A stretch of DNA of 64,000 nucleotides from Zobellia alginiliquefaciens (GCF_029323795.1 NZ_CP119758.1:620001-684000); one strand, 5' to 3'; counted from the first letter of the stretch, positions 28,639-38,319 are shown. The notes: generated from the sequence alone by a model not told the origin. Translations and numbers: made by a program.

Positions 28639-30627
28639 ATGAAATTTAAAGTAGTCTCAGAGTTCGAACCCACTGGTGACCAGCCTAGTGCCATTAAGCA
28701 ACTTGTTGAAGGTATTGAAAGTCAAGAACGGTATCAAACCTTATTGGGTGTTACCGGTTCAGGAAAAACGTTTACCGTTGCTAATGTAATAGAACAGGTA
28801 CAGCGCCCTACCCTAGTACTTGCACACAACAAAACGTTGGCCGCACAGTTGTATTCGGAGTTCAAACAGTTTTTTCCGGAAAATGCTGTAGAATATTTTG
28901 TGTCATACTATGATTATTACCAACCGGAAGCATTTATACCATCATCCGGGCTTTACATAGAAAAGGACCTTTCTATTAATGAAGATATTGAAAAGCTCCG
29001 TTTAAGTGCTACTTCATCTTTACTTTCAGGGCGTCGCGACGTGTTAGTTGTGGCATCGGTTTCGTGTTTGTATGGTATTGGAAACCCCGTAGAGTTCCAG
29101 AAAAATGTCATCACAATTAAAAAGGACCAAGTAATTGCACGTACCAAATTCCTTCATCAATTGGTGCAAAGTCTGTACTCTAGAACTACGGCCGATTTTA
29201 GAAACGGCAACTTTAGAGTAAAAGGTGATGTCGTGGATGTATTTCCCAGTTATGCGGACCACGCTTTCCGAATTCACTTTTTCGGCGATGAAATTGAAGA
29301 AATTGAAGCTTTTGACCCTTTCAACAATAACGTAATAGAGATATACGATACTTTGAATATCTACCCGGCCAACATGTTCGTTACTTCTCCTGATGTACTG
29401 CAAGGTGCAATTCATCAAATACAGGAAGATATGGTGGCTCAGGTTAATTATTTCAAGGAGATAGGAAAACCTCTGGAAGCAAAGCGACTGGAAGAACGCA
29501 CAAGCTTTGATTTAGAGATGATTCGTGAACTTGGCTATTGTTCAGGAATTGAGAACTATTCGCGCTATTTGGATGGCAGACAACCCGGTACTAGGCCGTT
29601 CTGCCTTTTAGATTATTTCCCTGATGATTATTTGATGGTAATTGATGAAAGTCACGTAACCATACCACAAGTCCATGCCATGTACGGTGGTGACCGCTCT
29701 CGTAAAGTGAATTTGGTAGATTATGGTTTCCGTCTTCCTGCCGCAATGGATAATAGACCACTGAAGTTTGAAGAGTTTGAAGCTCTACAAAACCAAGCCT
29801 TATATGTGAGTGCCACACCTGCAGATTATGAGTTACAGTTAAGCCAAGGGGTTTATGTTGAACAGGTAATTAGACCTACCGGCCTGTTGGATCCAATTAT
29901 TGAGGTTCGACCAAGTCAAAACCAGATTGATGACCTCGTAGAAGAAATCCAGGTTAGAGTGGAAAAAGATGAACGCACACTGGTTACCACCTTGACCAAA
30001 CGAATGGCAGAAGAGCTGGCAAAATATCTCACACGAATAAATGTACGTTGCCGTTATATTCATAGTGATGTGGACACTTTGGAAAGAGTAGAAATCATGC
30101 AGGATTTGAGAAAAGGTATTTTTGATGTGCTGATTGGTGTAAACTTACTTCGTGAAGGATTGGATTTACCAGAAGTTTCTTTAGTTGCTATTTTAGATGC
30201 GGACAAAGAAGGCTTTCTACGAAGCAATAGATCGCTTACACAAACCGTTGGTAGAGCAGCAAGAAATTTAAATGGACGAGCAATTATGTATGCCGATAAA
30301 ATAACGGAAAGCATGCAAACCACCATTGACCAAACCAACTATAGAAGAGAAAAGCAAATAGCATATAACACGGAACATGGTCTTGTTCCAAAAGCGTTAA
30401 ATAAAAGTCTGGACAGTGTTCTTTCAAAAAATTCGGTTTCAACATATCACTTTGAAAAAGAGGAGATGCGAGCTGCAGAACCAGACCTTGATTATATGAC
30501 CAAAGACCAGATTGAAAAAATGGTCAGAGAAAAAAGAAAGGCAATGGAAAAAGCGGCAAAAGAACTTGACTTTATGCAAGCCGCAAAACTACGTGATGAA
30601 ATAAAAATGCTCCAGGAAAAAGCCTAA
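28639..30627 (+). CDS. uvrB: UvrABC excinuclease subunit B
   Basis: This 662-residue protein is the usual UvrB length. It loads onto damaged DNA with UvrA and then recruits UvrC for nucleotide excision repair. Visible are Walker A GVTGSGKT (37-44), the Tyr-rich beta-hairpin YYDYYQPEAF that clamps DNA, the helicase box YVSATP, QTVGRAARN motif VI, and the C-terminal UVR domain that contacts UvrC (DFMQAAKLRDEIKML). The start ATG at 28639 gives the standard N-terminus KFKVVSEFEPTGDQP. No uvrA or uvrC is adjacent. The downstream 434 bp carry no gene. Confidence 0.98.
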   Translation: MKFKVVSEFEPTGDQPSAIKQLVEGIESQERYQTLLGVTGSGKTFTVANVIEQVQRPTLVLAHNKTLAAQLYSEFKQFFPENAVEYFVSYYDYYQPEAFIPSSGLYIEKDLSINEDIEKLRLSATSSLLSGRRDVLVVASVSCLYGIGNPVEFQKNVITIKKDQVIARTKFLHQLVQSLYSRTTADFRNGNFRVKGDVVDVFPSYADHAFRIHFFGDEIEEIEAFDPFNNNVIEIYDTLNIYPANMFVTSPDVLQGAIHQIQEDMVAQVNYFKEIGKPLEAKRLEERTSFDLEMIRELGYCSGIENYSRYLDGRQPGTRPFCLLDYFPDDYLMVIDESHVTIPQVHAMYGGDRSRKVNLVDYGFRLPAAMDNRPLKFEEFEALQNQALYVSATPADYELQLSQGVYVEQVIRPTGLLDPIIEVRPSQNQIDDLVEEIQVRVEKDERTLVTTLTKRMAEELAKYLTRINVRCRYIHSDVDTLERVEIMQDLRKGIFDVLIGVNLLREGLDLPEVSLVAILDADKEGFLRSNRSLTQTVGRAARNLNGRAIMYADKITESMQTTIDQTNYRREKQIAYNTEHGLVPKALNKSLDSVLSKNSVSTYHFEKEEMRAAEPDLDYMTKDQIEKMVREKRKAMEKAAKELDFMQAAKLRDEIKMLQEKA

Positions 30628-31061
30628 TTCGGTACATTTTTCTCCAAAAAGCCAAAAAACCGACCTTATTAAACAAAGGATATACTTAATTACATTCAAA
30701 ATACTGAATTACAAACCTATAACCTATATTTTTAGACGCGTCTAAATTATATTTATTTCACGTTTTACATTAAATCAAGACTTTCACGTTCTTCATTTCC
30801 TGTTAGGAAGATAAACAAAAAGTAACAAAAGTCGCTGTATTTTCACCTCTTTCTGTTCTTCAAAAAATCATAAAAAACAGACAAAAAAAATCACTTCGCC
30901 CATACAAAAACCTACCCATAATATTATTTTTAATCAAAAAAAGCACCCTAGGAATAAACCTAAGGTGCCTCTTCAACTAACCAACCAAACTTAAATCTAC
31001 CCGACTAAGAATCGGGATTATGAAACGTTTTGCCTTTACAGCAAAACAACCAATCTAACTT
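30628..31061. other. Gene-free convergent spacer with a 16-bp palindrome
   Basis: This AT-rich spacer lies between the uvrB stop and the hsp20 stop. I find no convincing ORF. It contains the perfect palindrome TTTAGACGCGTCTAAA at 30731-30746 and a terminator hairpin at 30937-30968. A small RNA cannot be excluded. Confidence 0.5.
30937..30968 (-). terminator. Terminator of the hsp20 gene
   Basis: GCACCCTAGG (30943-30952) pairs with CCTAAGGTGC (30959-30968) with one mismatch. On the minus strand the hairpin is followed by a T-run (30937-30942). Confidence 0.7.
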
Positions 31062-31487
31062 TTACTTTAATTCAATAAGACGCTTTGGCTTTGGCAAAGC
31101 TTCTTCTTTTTTTGGCAACTCAACCTTTAGGACTCCATCAACATAATCGGCTTTTATTGCATCTGCATCAATTGTTTCCGGAAGAGTAAAAGCTCTTTTA
31201 AAAGATGAAAATCTAAATTCACGACGGGTATAATTCTCTTCTTTCACTTCCTCTTCATTCTTCAATTCAGATGAAATTGTCAATAGATCATTATCCACTT
31301 CAATATTAAAATCCTCTTTCTTTCTACCCGGCACAATCAGTTCTAGGTCAAAGCGGTTTTCACTATCCTTAATGTTCACTGCAGGAGTGCTAGTGGCAAC
31401 ATTCTCCATTCCACCAAACCAGTCAGGTTTAAAAATTTCGTTCATTAATGAAGGAAAAACCAAATTATTTCTTTTAACTATACTCAT
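31062..31487 (-). CDS. Hsp20/alpha-crystallin small heat shock protein
   Basis: This 141-residue ATP-independent holdase chaperone has a short N-terminal arm (LVFPSLMNEIF), an alpha-crystallin domain at about 35-130 with the core DLELIVPGRKKEDF, and the family signature ADYVDGVLKVELPK. A C-terminal RLIEL tail may serve as the inter-dimer anchor. The length is normal for bacterial Hsp20. It is a single gene with its own terminator. The 256-bp upstream region contains the inverted pair TGACA/TGTCA near 31566-31593, which could be a control site, but no known heat-shock operator is recognisable. Confidence 0.95.
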   Translation of the reverse strand: MSIVKRNNLVFPSLMNEIFKPDWFGGMENVATSTPAVNIKDSENRFDLELIVPGRKKEDFNIEVDNDLLTISSELKNEEEVKEENYTRREFRFSSFKRAFTLPETIDADAIKADYVDGVLKVELPKKEEALPKPKRLIELK

Positions 31488-31743
31488 GACTTATATATTT
31501 TATGTTAGACTTTTTATTTGACTCGAATAAGACAAATTATATACCAACTCTTGAAAACTGACTTTATGACACTTTTGATGTGTTCGATAATGTCAAAATG
31601 GCATTTTGTTTCAGCGACTACCGTTAAACTGTCCGTATTATATAGAAAGTAGACAAGACTACGCTATTTATCGGTTCACTAATATCGTACACGAACATGG
31701 TTCTCTCTGTTATTTGTAATACCTTGTCACAAAATTTACAATT

Positions 31744-32115
31744 ATGACCAATAATGATGTTTTCAAAAAGCTTAGAGTCGCTTTGATGTTGAGAGATGAT
31801 GATATTGTAGACATTTTAAAACTAGTAGATTTTAATATTAGTAAGAGTGAATTGGGTGCTTTTTTCAGAAAGGAAGACCACCCCAACTATAGAGAATGTG
31901 GTGATCAAGTTCTCCGTAACTTTTTAAACGGATTAGTTATACATTTAAGAGGCACAAAAGAAAACCCCACTACTCCAGGTGAAGTGCTTTCAAAAAAAGT
32001 GGTTAAAAAAGCAAAAGCCGTCCACTCTAAAAGACCGGATTTTAAGACTCAGCAGCAGAAGAGAGTCAATAATGATATTACCAACGTAAAATATAAGAAC
32101 AAAAAAAAATCCTGA
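31744..32115 (+). CDS. DUF1456 family protein (YehS-like)
   Basis: This 123-residue cytoplasmic protein belongs to the DUF1456 family (E. coli YehS). Two similar helical halves are normally present. Here the first (NDVFKKLRVALMLRDDDIVDIL) and second (ISKSELGAFFRKEDHPNYRECGDQVLRNFLNGL) are visible. The C-terminal 50 residues are Lys-rich and likely disordered (KKVVKKAKAVHSKR, ending KNKKKS). No biochemical function is established for the family. It stands alone and converges on the small secreted protein gene at a shared terminator. Confidence 0.85.
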   Translation: MTNNDVFKKLRVALMLRDDDIVDILKLVDFNISKSELGAFFRKEDHPNYRECGDQVLRNFLNGLVIHLRGTKENPTTPGEVLSKKVVKKAKAVHSKRPDFKTQQQKRVNNDITNVKYKNKKKS

Positions 32116-32147
32116 GCTCGATGATGAGTCGCACCCAGGATTAAAAA
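32105..32147. terminator. Shared convergent terminator
   Basis: AATCCTG (32108-32114) and CAGGATT (32136-32142) form a 7-bp stem with A-rich and T-rich flanks on both sides. It overlaps the DUF1456 stop codon and serves both convergent genes. Confidence 0.6.
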
Positions 32148-32161
32148 TTTTCATAAAAGAG

Positions 32162-32497
32162 TTATCCGTCAATACGAACTGGCAAAGTATAAGATCTTCC
32201 CTCTTTATACTCATTAACACTTACCTTTTGATTGTGAAGACTTTCTTTCACAAAGGCCTCAACAACCTCATTGGCCGCATCTACGGATAGAACTACAATC
32301 TCACGATTTTCATTTAACGTCAAACATGCAAAGGCAGTTTGGTCAACTTCATTACTTGTCAAGCTATTGTAACTTAATAAATCGTAAATCTGTACTGATA
32401 ATTTCTTTGCGGACTTTTTGTTCTCTCCTTCGTTAGCAGAGACGGTACTCACAGACAGCAGCATTGCAGCTACCAAGAATAAACTAATTTTTCTCAT
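32162..32497 (-). CDS. Small secreted protein, paralog of 40796-41140
   Basis: This 111-residue protein has a signal peptide (MRKISLFLVAAMLLSVSTVSA). The mature part holds KLSVQIYDLLSYNSL, VLSVDAANEVVEAFVKESL and EGRSYTLPVRI. The same order of motifs occurs in the protein at 40796-41140 (VLTSQIYELLGTNVI, ILSIETENEALKDFLKSAI, GIVYRIPIEV), so the two are paralogs. I know no function. Proteins of this look are common, unannotated periplasmic proteins in Flavobacteriia. It lies on the same strand as, and 103 bp downstream of, the Lrp regulator gene. Confidence 0.75.
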   Translation of the reverse strand: MRKISLFLVAAMLLSVSTVSANEGENKKSAKKLSVQIYDLLSYNSLTSNEVDQTAFACLTLNENREIVVLSVDAANEVVEAFVKESLHNQKVSVNEYKEGRSYTLPVRIDG

Positions 32498-32600
32498 AAT
32501 TGTCGTTTTAAATGATTTGATGAACTACCTTAAAGACGACGCATAAATTGAATTGTTACTGGAAAAACTAGACTTTAACAGATAGTTATGATTTAGTTTA

Positions 32601-33062
32601 TCAGCTGTCAAAATTAATGTGCCTACTCATATTCTCTTCCACGGAAATAAAGGATTCAATACCTCTTATACCCTCTATAGTAAGTATAGCTTCTTGATAT
32701 AGGTTTCTATAGTGCAAACTATCTTTTGCATGGACCTTAATGAAAATATCATATTTACCAGTACTGTGATGAATTTTAACTACCTCCTGAATTTTTGCTA
32801 ACTCCTCTATTACCACCTTGTATAAAAAACTTTCTCTCAGATAGATACCTAAAAAAACGGTCATCTTATACCCCATTTTACTATAGTCTAAACTAAGGGT
32901 AGCCCCTTTAATAACCCCCATGTTTTTCATCTTTCGCGTTCGCATGTGTACTGTTCCTGGGGATATGCCTGCCCGCTTGGCTACTTCGGTATAGGGCATT
33001 TGTGCATCATCTGATAATAAAGTCAATATTTTGTGGTCTACTGAATCAAGTTTATCTCTCAT
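32601..33062 (-). CDS. Lrp/AsnC family transcriptional regulator
   Basis: This 153-residue protein has an N-terminal winged helix-turn-helix (LDSVDHKILTLLSDDAQMPY, then AGISPGTVHMRTRKMKNMGVI) and a C-terminal RAM ligand-binding domain (FLGIYL, VVKIHHSTGKYDIFIKVHAKD). Lrp/AsnC proteins sense amino acids and often control a divergent transport or catabolic gene. Here the divergent neighbour is a TonB receptor gene followed by an aminotransferase and alanine dehydrogenase, which makes alanine or a related amino acid a plausible effector. That is inference. The 555-bp shared upstream region contains repeated TCGTT-ATTTT motifs. Confidence 0.93.
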   Translation of the reverse strand: MRDKLDSVDHKILTLLSDDAQMPYTEVAKRAGISPGTVHMRTRKMKNMGVIKGATLSLDYSKMGYKMTVFLGIYLRESFLYKVVIEELAKIQEVVKIHHSTGKYDIFIKVHAKDSLHYRNLYQEAILTIEGIRGIESFISVEENMSRHINFDS

Positions 33063-33617
33063 TTGTAGTATTTTTCTCGGTTATTTTTTCCCCCTCATTT
33101 TTCCTTCAATCCTTGATAATCAGGTTTGTTAACATAAAAAATCTTCCATTTAATTTACCATTTAAAGGATTTTAGTAAAAATAGTTTAATGATTTCAAAA
33201 AATCAGTTATAATTCACTAATTAAACCCGTTTTTTTATGGATATAATTAAAAATTGCCTAGTCCAAATTTTCAATACCATAAAAATGGTTTTTTAACGCA
33301 ATATTTACATATCGTTAGATTTTTAAAATTAAAAAATCTGAAAATTGTCATATCGTTCAATTTTTCCTTCAAAAATACCAATTCGTTAGATTTTATTGTC
33401 ATAACTAACTAAAACACAGTGTTTTCAGGGTTTGCCGAATTTTTTTAAACCAAAAAGTCACCCTAATATTGTGGTGTCGTTAGGTCGTAAACAGTGACCA
33501 TCGACACGTTAAGTATCCGGAACTTTTCTTTTATCACATTTGACCACCGTCCCCCGATTGGATAAGGTGTGGTTGGGCAAATGAACAATGTTTAGTATCA
33601 ACCAAAACCTTGTACTT
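33063..33617. promoter_or_regulatory. Divergent regulatory region with repeated TCGTT motifs
   Basis: This AT-rich non-coding region separates the Lrp gene and the TonB receptor gene. ATCGTTAGATTTTT (33311), ATCGTTCAATTTTT (33352) and TTCGTTAGATTTT (33382) are repeated in one orientation, with a shorter TCGTTAGG at 33477. An 8-bp inverted repeat, AGATTTTT (33317-33324) with AAAAATCT (33332-33339), overlaps the first copy. These are candidate Lrp binding sites. The 81-residue minus-strand frame overlapping the receptor start is not credible as a gene. Confidence 0.6.
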
Positions 33618-36563
33618 ATGAAGAAAGCTCTAATACTATCACTCTTATTTTTAAACTGTATGATATCATACGGACAAGAGACGACTATTACCGGTACGGT
33701 AGTAGATGAAGAAGGAGTCGTGCTACCAGGCACAGACATTATTATTAAAGGCACAACAAAAGGAACACTTACTGATTTTGATGGAAATTATTCGATAGAC
33801 GCTCCGGCAGATGCTATCCTTATATTCTCATCCTTAGGATACGGAACTAAAGAAGTTCCGGTAGGCGGCCAAGCAACCGTAAACGTAACCTTGGCCATGG
33901 CAGCAGAACAACTGCTGGAAACTATTGTAATTGGCTCCAGGGGACAACCTAGAACCAAACTGAACACTCCGGTTCCGGTAGATGTTATAAATATTAAAGA
34001 AGAAGCTATTAATATGCCTCAACAAGATCTTTCCCAAATGTTGGCTGCGTCGGCACCATCATTCACCGCATATACTAGTGGTGGTGGAGACCTATCATCA
34101 TTTGTTAGCCCACCAAGCCTTAGGGGTCTGGCACCTAACCAAATGTTGGTTTTGGTAAACGGAAAGAGAAGACATACCTCGGCCATATTAGCCGCATCGC
34201 AAACCGGTACACCTTCTAATGCGGTGGACATGAAATTTATACCTTCCATTGGTATTGACCGTATTGAAATACTTCGTGACGGTGCCTCGGCACAATATGG
34301 CTCAGATGCCATTGCAGGGGTAATCAATGTAGTTACCAAAAAGGGAACCGGTGAATTTACTGGAACCCTTACTGTGGGTGGCTATCCTAACAAGTCTCCC
34401 GATTTTAGTGATTCGGACTTAACCGATGGCGAGAAAGCTTTAAACAGGTCTTCCGGTGATTGGGATGGTTTTAATTTTCAATTTGACGGTAATTACGGAA
34501 TCGGATTCGAAAATGGTGGTTACTTTAATGTATCTGCATTAATAAGCCAATCCGAACGAACCATACGCCCTACTGTTCTTGAGATAGATAGAGCTCCGCT
34601 TTACAGCGATACCTATTTGAACAACCAAACCACAGATGTAAACGGAAGACCCGTAATAACCAACCCAGAACTAGTTGCCGCACAAGCAAGCGGAAACACC
34701 GCAGCAATGAGCACGTTAACAACAGTAGAAGGGCTCATGGCAGCAAGAGATATTGAACAAGTAGATGTAGCAACGTATTCAGGACTCCCGGCCAAGACAC
34801 TCATGGGCTTTGGCTTTAATCTTGAAAATCCGTTGAGTGAAACTACGGATTTTTATGCTTTTGGGGATTTCGGTTACCAGTATTCAGATGCTTATAGCTG
34901 TTTCTACAGAAGAGCTGCACAAGCGGACAGAACTAGTTTTGACCTATACCCTAACGGATTTAGACCTCAAATTTATACGGATCAATACAATCTTTCTTTG
35001 TCCACGGGACTTACCGGAGAGCTTGGTGATTTTGATTTTGACCTGAGCAATACCTTCGGTTATAATTCCGCTAAATACGGCATGTTCAATACCTGGAATG
35101 CAAGTATCGGAACCAGTTCACCAACAGAAATGTATTTAGGTACGCACAGTTTTGCCCAAAACACATTAAATCTGGATTTCACAAACTATTATGATGATAT
35201 CCTATCTGGACTTAACGTAGCTTTTGGTGGTGAATTAAGAGTTGAAAACTATGCTATTGTTGCTGGCCAAGAAGAAAGTTGGACAGCAGGAACAGCAGGT
35301 GTAGTTACCGCAACAGAAGACAATCAAGCATTAGTTGGTCCTGACGGTTTTCCTTTAGAGGACTTAAACGGAACTCCTATTGTTGACGATTCCGGAAACC
35401 CTGTTGTATTACCATACGCAGGAGTTAGCCAGGAATTGGTTAAAAATTATGCATTAAACTGCCAGTGTTTCCGAGGTTTTGCGCCTGAAAACGAAAGTAA
35501 CTCTTACCGTTCGGTAATGGCCGCTTATATAGATATGGAATTGGATGTTACCGAAGCTTTCTTAGTTTCCGGAGCACTTCGCTTAGAAAACTACTCAGAT
35601 TTTGGTAACGTATTGACCGGTAAGGTAGCCGCACGTTATTCTATTGGCGATAATTTTGCATTGAGAGGTTCTTTCAGCAGTGGCTTTAGAGCTCCATCAT
35701 TACAAGAATTGAACTACTCGCACAGTTATACTTTTTTCGTTGGTCTAGAGCCATTTGACGGTACGTTATACCCTAATAGCAGTTCTGCTGCAAGAGCATT
35801 GGGCATAGGTCAATTACAAGAAGAGCGTTCTAGAAACTACAGCTTAGGTTTCACAACCAAAATAGGAAAAGTGAACCTAACTGTTGATGCCTATAAAATT
35901 GACATATTCGATAGAATCTTTGAAACTGGTGAATTTGATGCAGGCCAAGCTCCTGTGCTTTCTCCAATCATCGGTAGCGGTTTAGCTAGTTTTAGAATCA
36001 ACGGTGGCGACATTAGTACTAAAGGTATTGAAGCCGTACTGAACTATAATAAGAATATTGGTGCAGGCAAGTTAGGAGTGACCCTTTCGGGAACATTTAG
36101 AGAGAATAAATTTGAAAATGTAAATATCCCTGACCTAAACACCAATCTTACGGATGAAGAATTGGCTGACAACTACGTAAACAGAGGTCTTATCGGACAG
36201 TTTGAAACCGGTACACCAAGTAGTAAGATCATAGGAACATTAAATTACTCTATTGGTAAATTCTCAGCTATGCTAAGAGGTACAAGATTTGGTTCGGTTC
36301 AAACTAGAGATAGCAGAGAACGTACTTTACTAGATGGCAGCACAGGTTATGCCGATCAATATTTCACGCCTGAGTTCACTACGGACATGGGTGTCACTTA
36401 CAACTTTTCAGACAAAATCAGTTTCACCATAGGAGGTAACAACATATTTAATGAATACCCAGAAATAGTAAGGTATGAATTAAGGACCTTCAACTTGTAT
36501 TCTAACTATCAGCAAGGATCATCGGGATCTTACTACTTCGGTAGGTTAACCTTTACACTATAG
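33618..36563 (+). CDS. TonB-dependent receptor (amino-acid cluster)
   Basis: The start is set at the ATG at 33618, which gives a clean signal peptide (MKKALILSLLFLNCMISYGQ) and 981 residues; the upstream ATG at 33588 would add ten residues before it. A carboxypeptidase-regulatory-like domain (GTVVDEEGVVLPGTDIIIKG) is followed by a plug (SLRGLAPNQMLVLVNGKRRH, RIEILRDGASAQYGSDAIAG) and a long beta-barrel ending in TFTL. It imports a substrate across the outer membrane using TonB energy. It heads a same-strand series with a lipoprotein, aminotransferase, permease and Ald, so amino acids or peptides are plausible substrates (inference). Its barrel is strikingly similar to the receptor at 62462. 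Confidence 0.92.
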   Translation: MKKALILSLLFLNCMISYGQETTITGTVVDEEGVVLPGTDIIIKGTTKGTLTDFDGNYSIDAPADAILIFSSLGYGTKEVPVGGQATVNVTLAMAAEQLLETIVIGSRGQPRTKLNTPVPVDVINIKEEAINMPQQDLSQMLAASAPSFTAYTSGGGDLSSFVSPPSLRGLAPNQMLVLVNGKRRHTSAILAASQTGTPSNAVDMKFIPSIGIDRIEILRDGASAQYGSDAIAGVINVVTKKGTGEFTGTLTVGGYPNKSPDFSDSDLTDGEKALNRSSGDWDGFNFQFDGNYGIGFENGGYFNVSALISQSERTIRPTVLEIDRAPLYSDTYLNNQTTDVNGRPVITNPELVAAQASGNTAAMSTLTTVEGLMAARDIEQVDVATYSGLPAKTLMGFGFNLENPLSETTDFYAFGDFGYQYSDAYSCFYRRAAQADRTSFDLYPNGFRPQIYTDQYNLSLSTGLTGELGDFDFDLSNTFGYNSAKYGMFNTWNASIGTSSPTEMYLGTHSFAQNTLNLDFTNYYDDILSGLNVAFGGELRVENYAIVAGQEESWTAGTAGVVTATEDNQALVGPDGFPLEDLNGTPIVDDSGNPVVLPYAGVSQELVKNYALNCQCFRGFAPENESNSYRSVMAAYIDMELDVTEAFLVSGALRLENYSDFGNVLTGKVAARYSIGDNFALRGSFSSGFRAPSLQELNYSHSYTFFVGLEPFDGTLYPNSSSAARALGIGQLQEERSRNYSLGFTTKIGKVNLTVDAYKIDIFDRIFETGEFDAGQAPVLSPIIGSGLASFRINGGDISTKGIEAVLNYNKNIGAGKLGVTLSGTFRENKFENVNIPDLNTNLTDEELADNYVNRGLIGQFETGTPSSKIIGTLNYSIGKFSAMLRGTRFGSVQTRDSRERTLLDGSTGYADQYFTPEFTTDMGVTYNFSDKISFTIGGNNIFNEYPEIVRYELRTFNLYSNYQQGSSGSYYFGRLTFTL

Positions 36564-36598
36564 AAAAGAATATCCGGTAAAACTTAAAAAAGATAATT

Positions 36599-37099
36599 AT
36601 GATAAAGTATATAAAAAACATTTTAGTAGTAATGGTGGTCGCCACAGGTCTCATCTCTTGTGAACAAGAAAGACTGGACCCCGTTCTTACAACAGCTGAA
36701 GGAGGAGGCACACTTAGCCAGTACATGGCATACACCGTAGCAGCTACTGACCCCGCAGGATCAAATGTAAATGGAAGAATTGTTTTCTGGAAAGATAACC
36801 TTGACCGCACTTTAGTACAGATTGCACTATACAATACTATAGAAGGACTATCGCATCCCGCTTTGATTATGGATGGAATGGTAGGCACCGGAACCACTAC
36901 AATGATTGCACTAGACGATGTTTCCGGAGATAGCGGTGAATTTACGACGAATAAATTCTTCATTATTTCCGACACCAGTTTTTATGATTCTATCCCTGAG
37001 ATGGATTCCCACATAAACATCTACCTAAGCGACTCTGATGATACCATTGTTGCTTCGGGAGATTTAGGCGCAAATGCCGAACCAGTAGAAATGAATTAG
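36599..37099 (+). CDS. Small lipoprotein of unknown function
   Basis: This 166-residue protein has a lipoprotein signal (VVATGLISC, lipobox Cys at 21). The mature domain has an all-beta look with GRIVFWKDNLDRTLVQIALY and ALIMDGMVGTGTTTMIALDDV segments, slightly reminiscent of CHRD-type domains, but I do not assign it. It starts 35 bp after the TonB receptor and ends 29 bp before the aminotransferase. It could be a surface or periplasmic partner of the receptor, as SusD-like or HmuY-like lipoproteins are for others. It is much shorter than SusD. Confidence 0.7.
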   Translation: MIKYIKNILVVMVVATGLISCEQERLDPVLTTAEGGGTLSQYMAYTVAATDPAGSNVNGRIVFWKDNLDRTLVQIALYNTIEGLSHPALIMDGMVGTGTTTMIALDDVSGDSGEFTTNKFFIISDTSFYDSIPEMDSHINIYLSDSDDTIVASGDLGANAEPVEMN

Positions 37100-37128
37100 A
37101 CTTTTTTAACTTAAATACAGACAGCATT

Positions 37129-38319
37129 ATGAACACTTTAGACAGAAGAGCTTGGTTGAAACGAGGAATGATAACTGCCGCAGGCGCAATGGTTATTCCA
37201 CATGTAACGTTTGGTAAATCCACTTACGTAAACGGATTTCCTACGAACGCTGAAGGACAGACACTTTACAGTCCATTTTTTAAGGAGTACAACTCTGAAG
37301 TATTTCCGGATACGGTAAAGTTATTGGCTAAATTAAATGCCAACGAAAACCCTTATGGCCCATCTCCTAAGGCAATTGAAGCTTTTAAGGAGTCTGCACA
37401 TTTAGGGAACAGATATGCTTGGAAAGAGCTTTTTGACTTGATGGAAAAAATAGCGGCAGAAGAAAAAGTAACCGCCAAGAATATTATGACCGGTCCGGGT
37501 TCATCGGATTTATTGGAAAAAACTGCAATGGTATTATTTGCCGATGGAGGAAACATTGTATCTGCAGACCCATCATACATGTCGCTCATAAAAGTAGCTC
37601 AGGCTACAGGTGCCACTTGGAAACCTGTTCCGTTAAAAGATGATTGGTCCCATGACCTTGCCGGAATGGAAGCCGCAATAGATTCTGATACCAAATTGGT
37701 TTACATCTGTAACCCGAACAATCCAACAGGTAGTATGACGGACCATGCAGAACTTCTTGATTTCTGTTCGCGTGTATCGGAAAAGGTTCCTGTATTTATA
37801 GATGAAGCATATTTAGGCTTTTTAGATGATGCAGCGGAAAAAAGTATGGTATCATTAATCAATGAAGGTAAGGATGTAATCATAGCTCGTACTTTTTCTA
37901 AAATACACGGTATGGCCGGTTTACGCCTAGGCTATATTGTTGCTCAAGAAACTACCCTAGGTAAAATTCAAAAAATAACACGTGGCGGTATGGGTATCTC
38001 CTACCCTAGCATATTTGCGGCATCTACTAGTATGGACGATATTGAGTTTCAGAACAAATCTAGAAAACTGAATGCAGAATGCAGGGAGTATGTTTATAGT
38101 GTATTGGACAAAATGGGCTACGAGTATGTTCCTTCTTCTACCAGCTTTATCCTTTTCCCAATTGAAATGGAAGGAAAAGTATTCTTAGAAAAAATGACTG
38201 CGGAAGGTGTTGGTGTACGTGCTTTTGACATCATGGATAAAAACTGGTGTCGTGTGAGTATGGGTACTATGGAAGAAATGAAAGTTTTTGGTACAGCTCT
38301 ACAGAAAGTCCTCGCTTAA
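37129..38319 (+). CDS. Tat-exported PLP aminotransferase, HisC-like
   Basis: This 396-residue class I/II aminotransferase is most like histidinol-phosphate aminotransferases. It has a twin-arginine signal at its start (DRRAWLKRGMITAAGAMVIPH), which implies folding with PLP in the cytoplasm and export to the periplasm. Active-site features are LNANENPYGPSP, the substrate-pocket motif CNPNNPTGS, DEAYLGF, and the Schiff-base Lys in TFSKIHGMAGLRLGY. It is not in a his operon. It sits between a TonB receptor/lipoprotein pair and a permease/alanine dehydrogenase pair, so a role in extracytoplasmic amino-acid conversion is likely. The substrate is unknown. Confidence 0.88.
   Translation: MNTLDRRAWLKRGMITAAGAMVIPHVTFGKSTYVNGFPTNAEGQTLYSPFFKEYNSEVFPDTVKLLAKLNANENPYGPSPKAIEAFKESAHLGNRYAWKELFDLMEKIAAEEKVTAKNIMTGPGSSDLLEKTAMVLFADGGNIVSADPSYMSLIKVAQATGATWKPVPLKDDWSHDLAGMEAAIDSDTKLVYICNPNNPTGSMTDHAELLDFCSRVSEKVPVFIDEAYLGFLDDAAEKSMVSLINEGKDVIIARTFSKIHGMAGLRLGYIVAQETTLGKIQKITRGGMGISYPSIFAASTSMDDIEFQNKSRKLNAECREYVYSVLDKMGYEYVPSSTSFILFPIEMEGKVFLEKMTAEGVGVRAFDIMDKNWCRVSMGTMEEMKVFGTALQKVLA

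Noticed and set aside
33509-33754. An 81-residue minus-strand frame at the TonB receptor start
   Set aside because: It overlaps the signal peptide and regulatory domain coding of the receptor and has no recognisable protein features.
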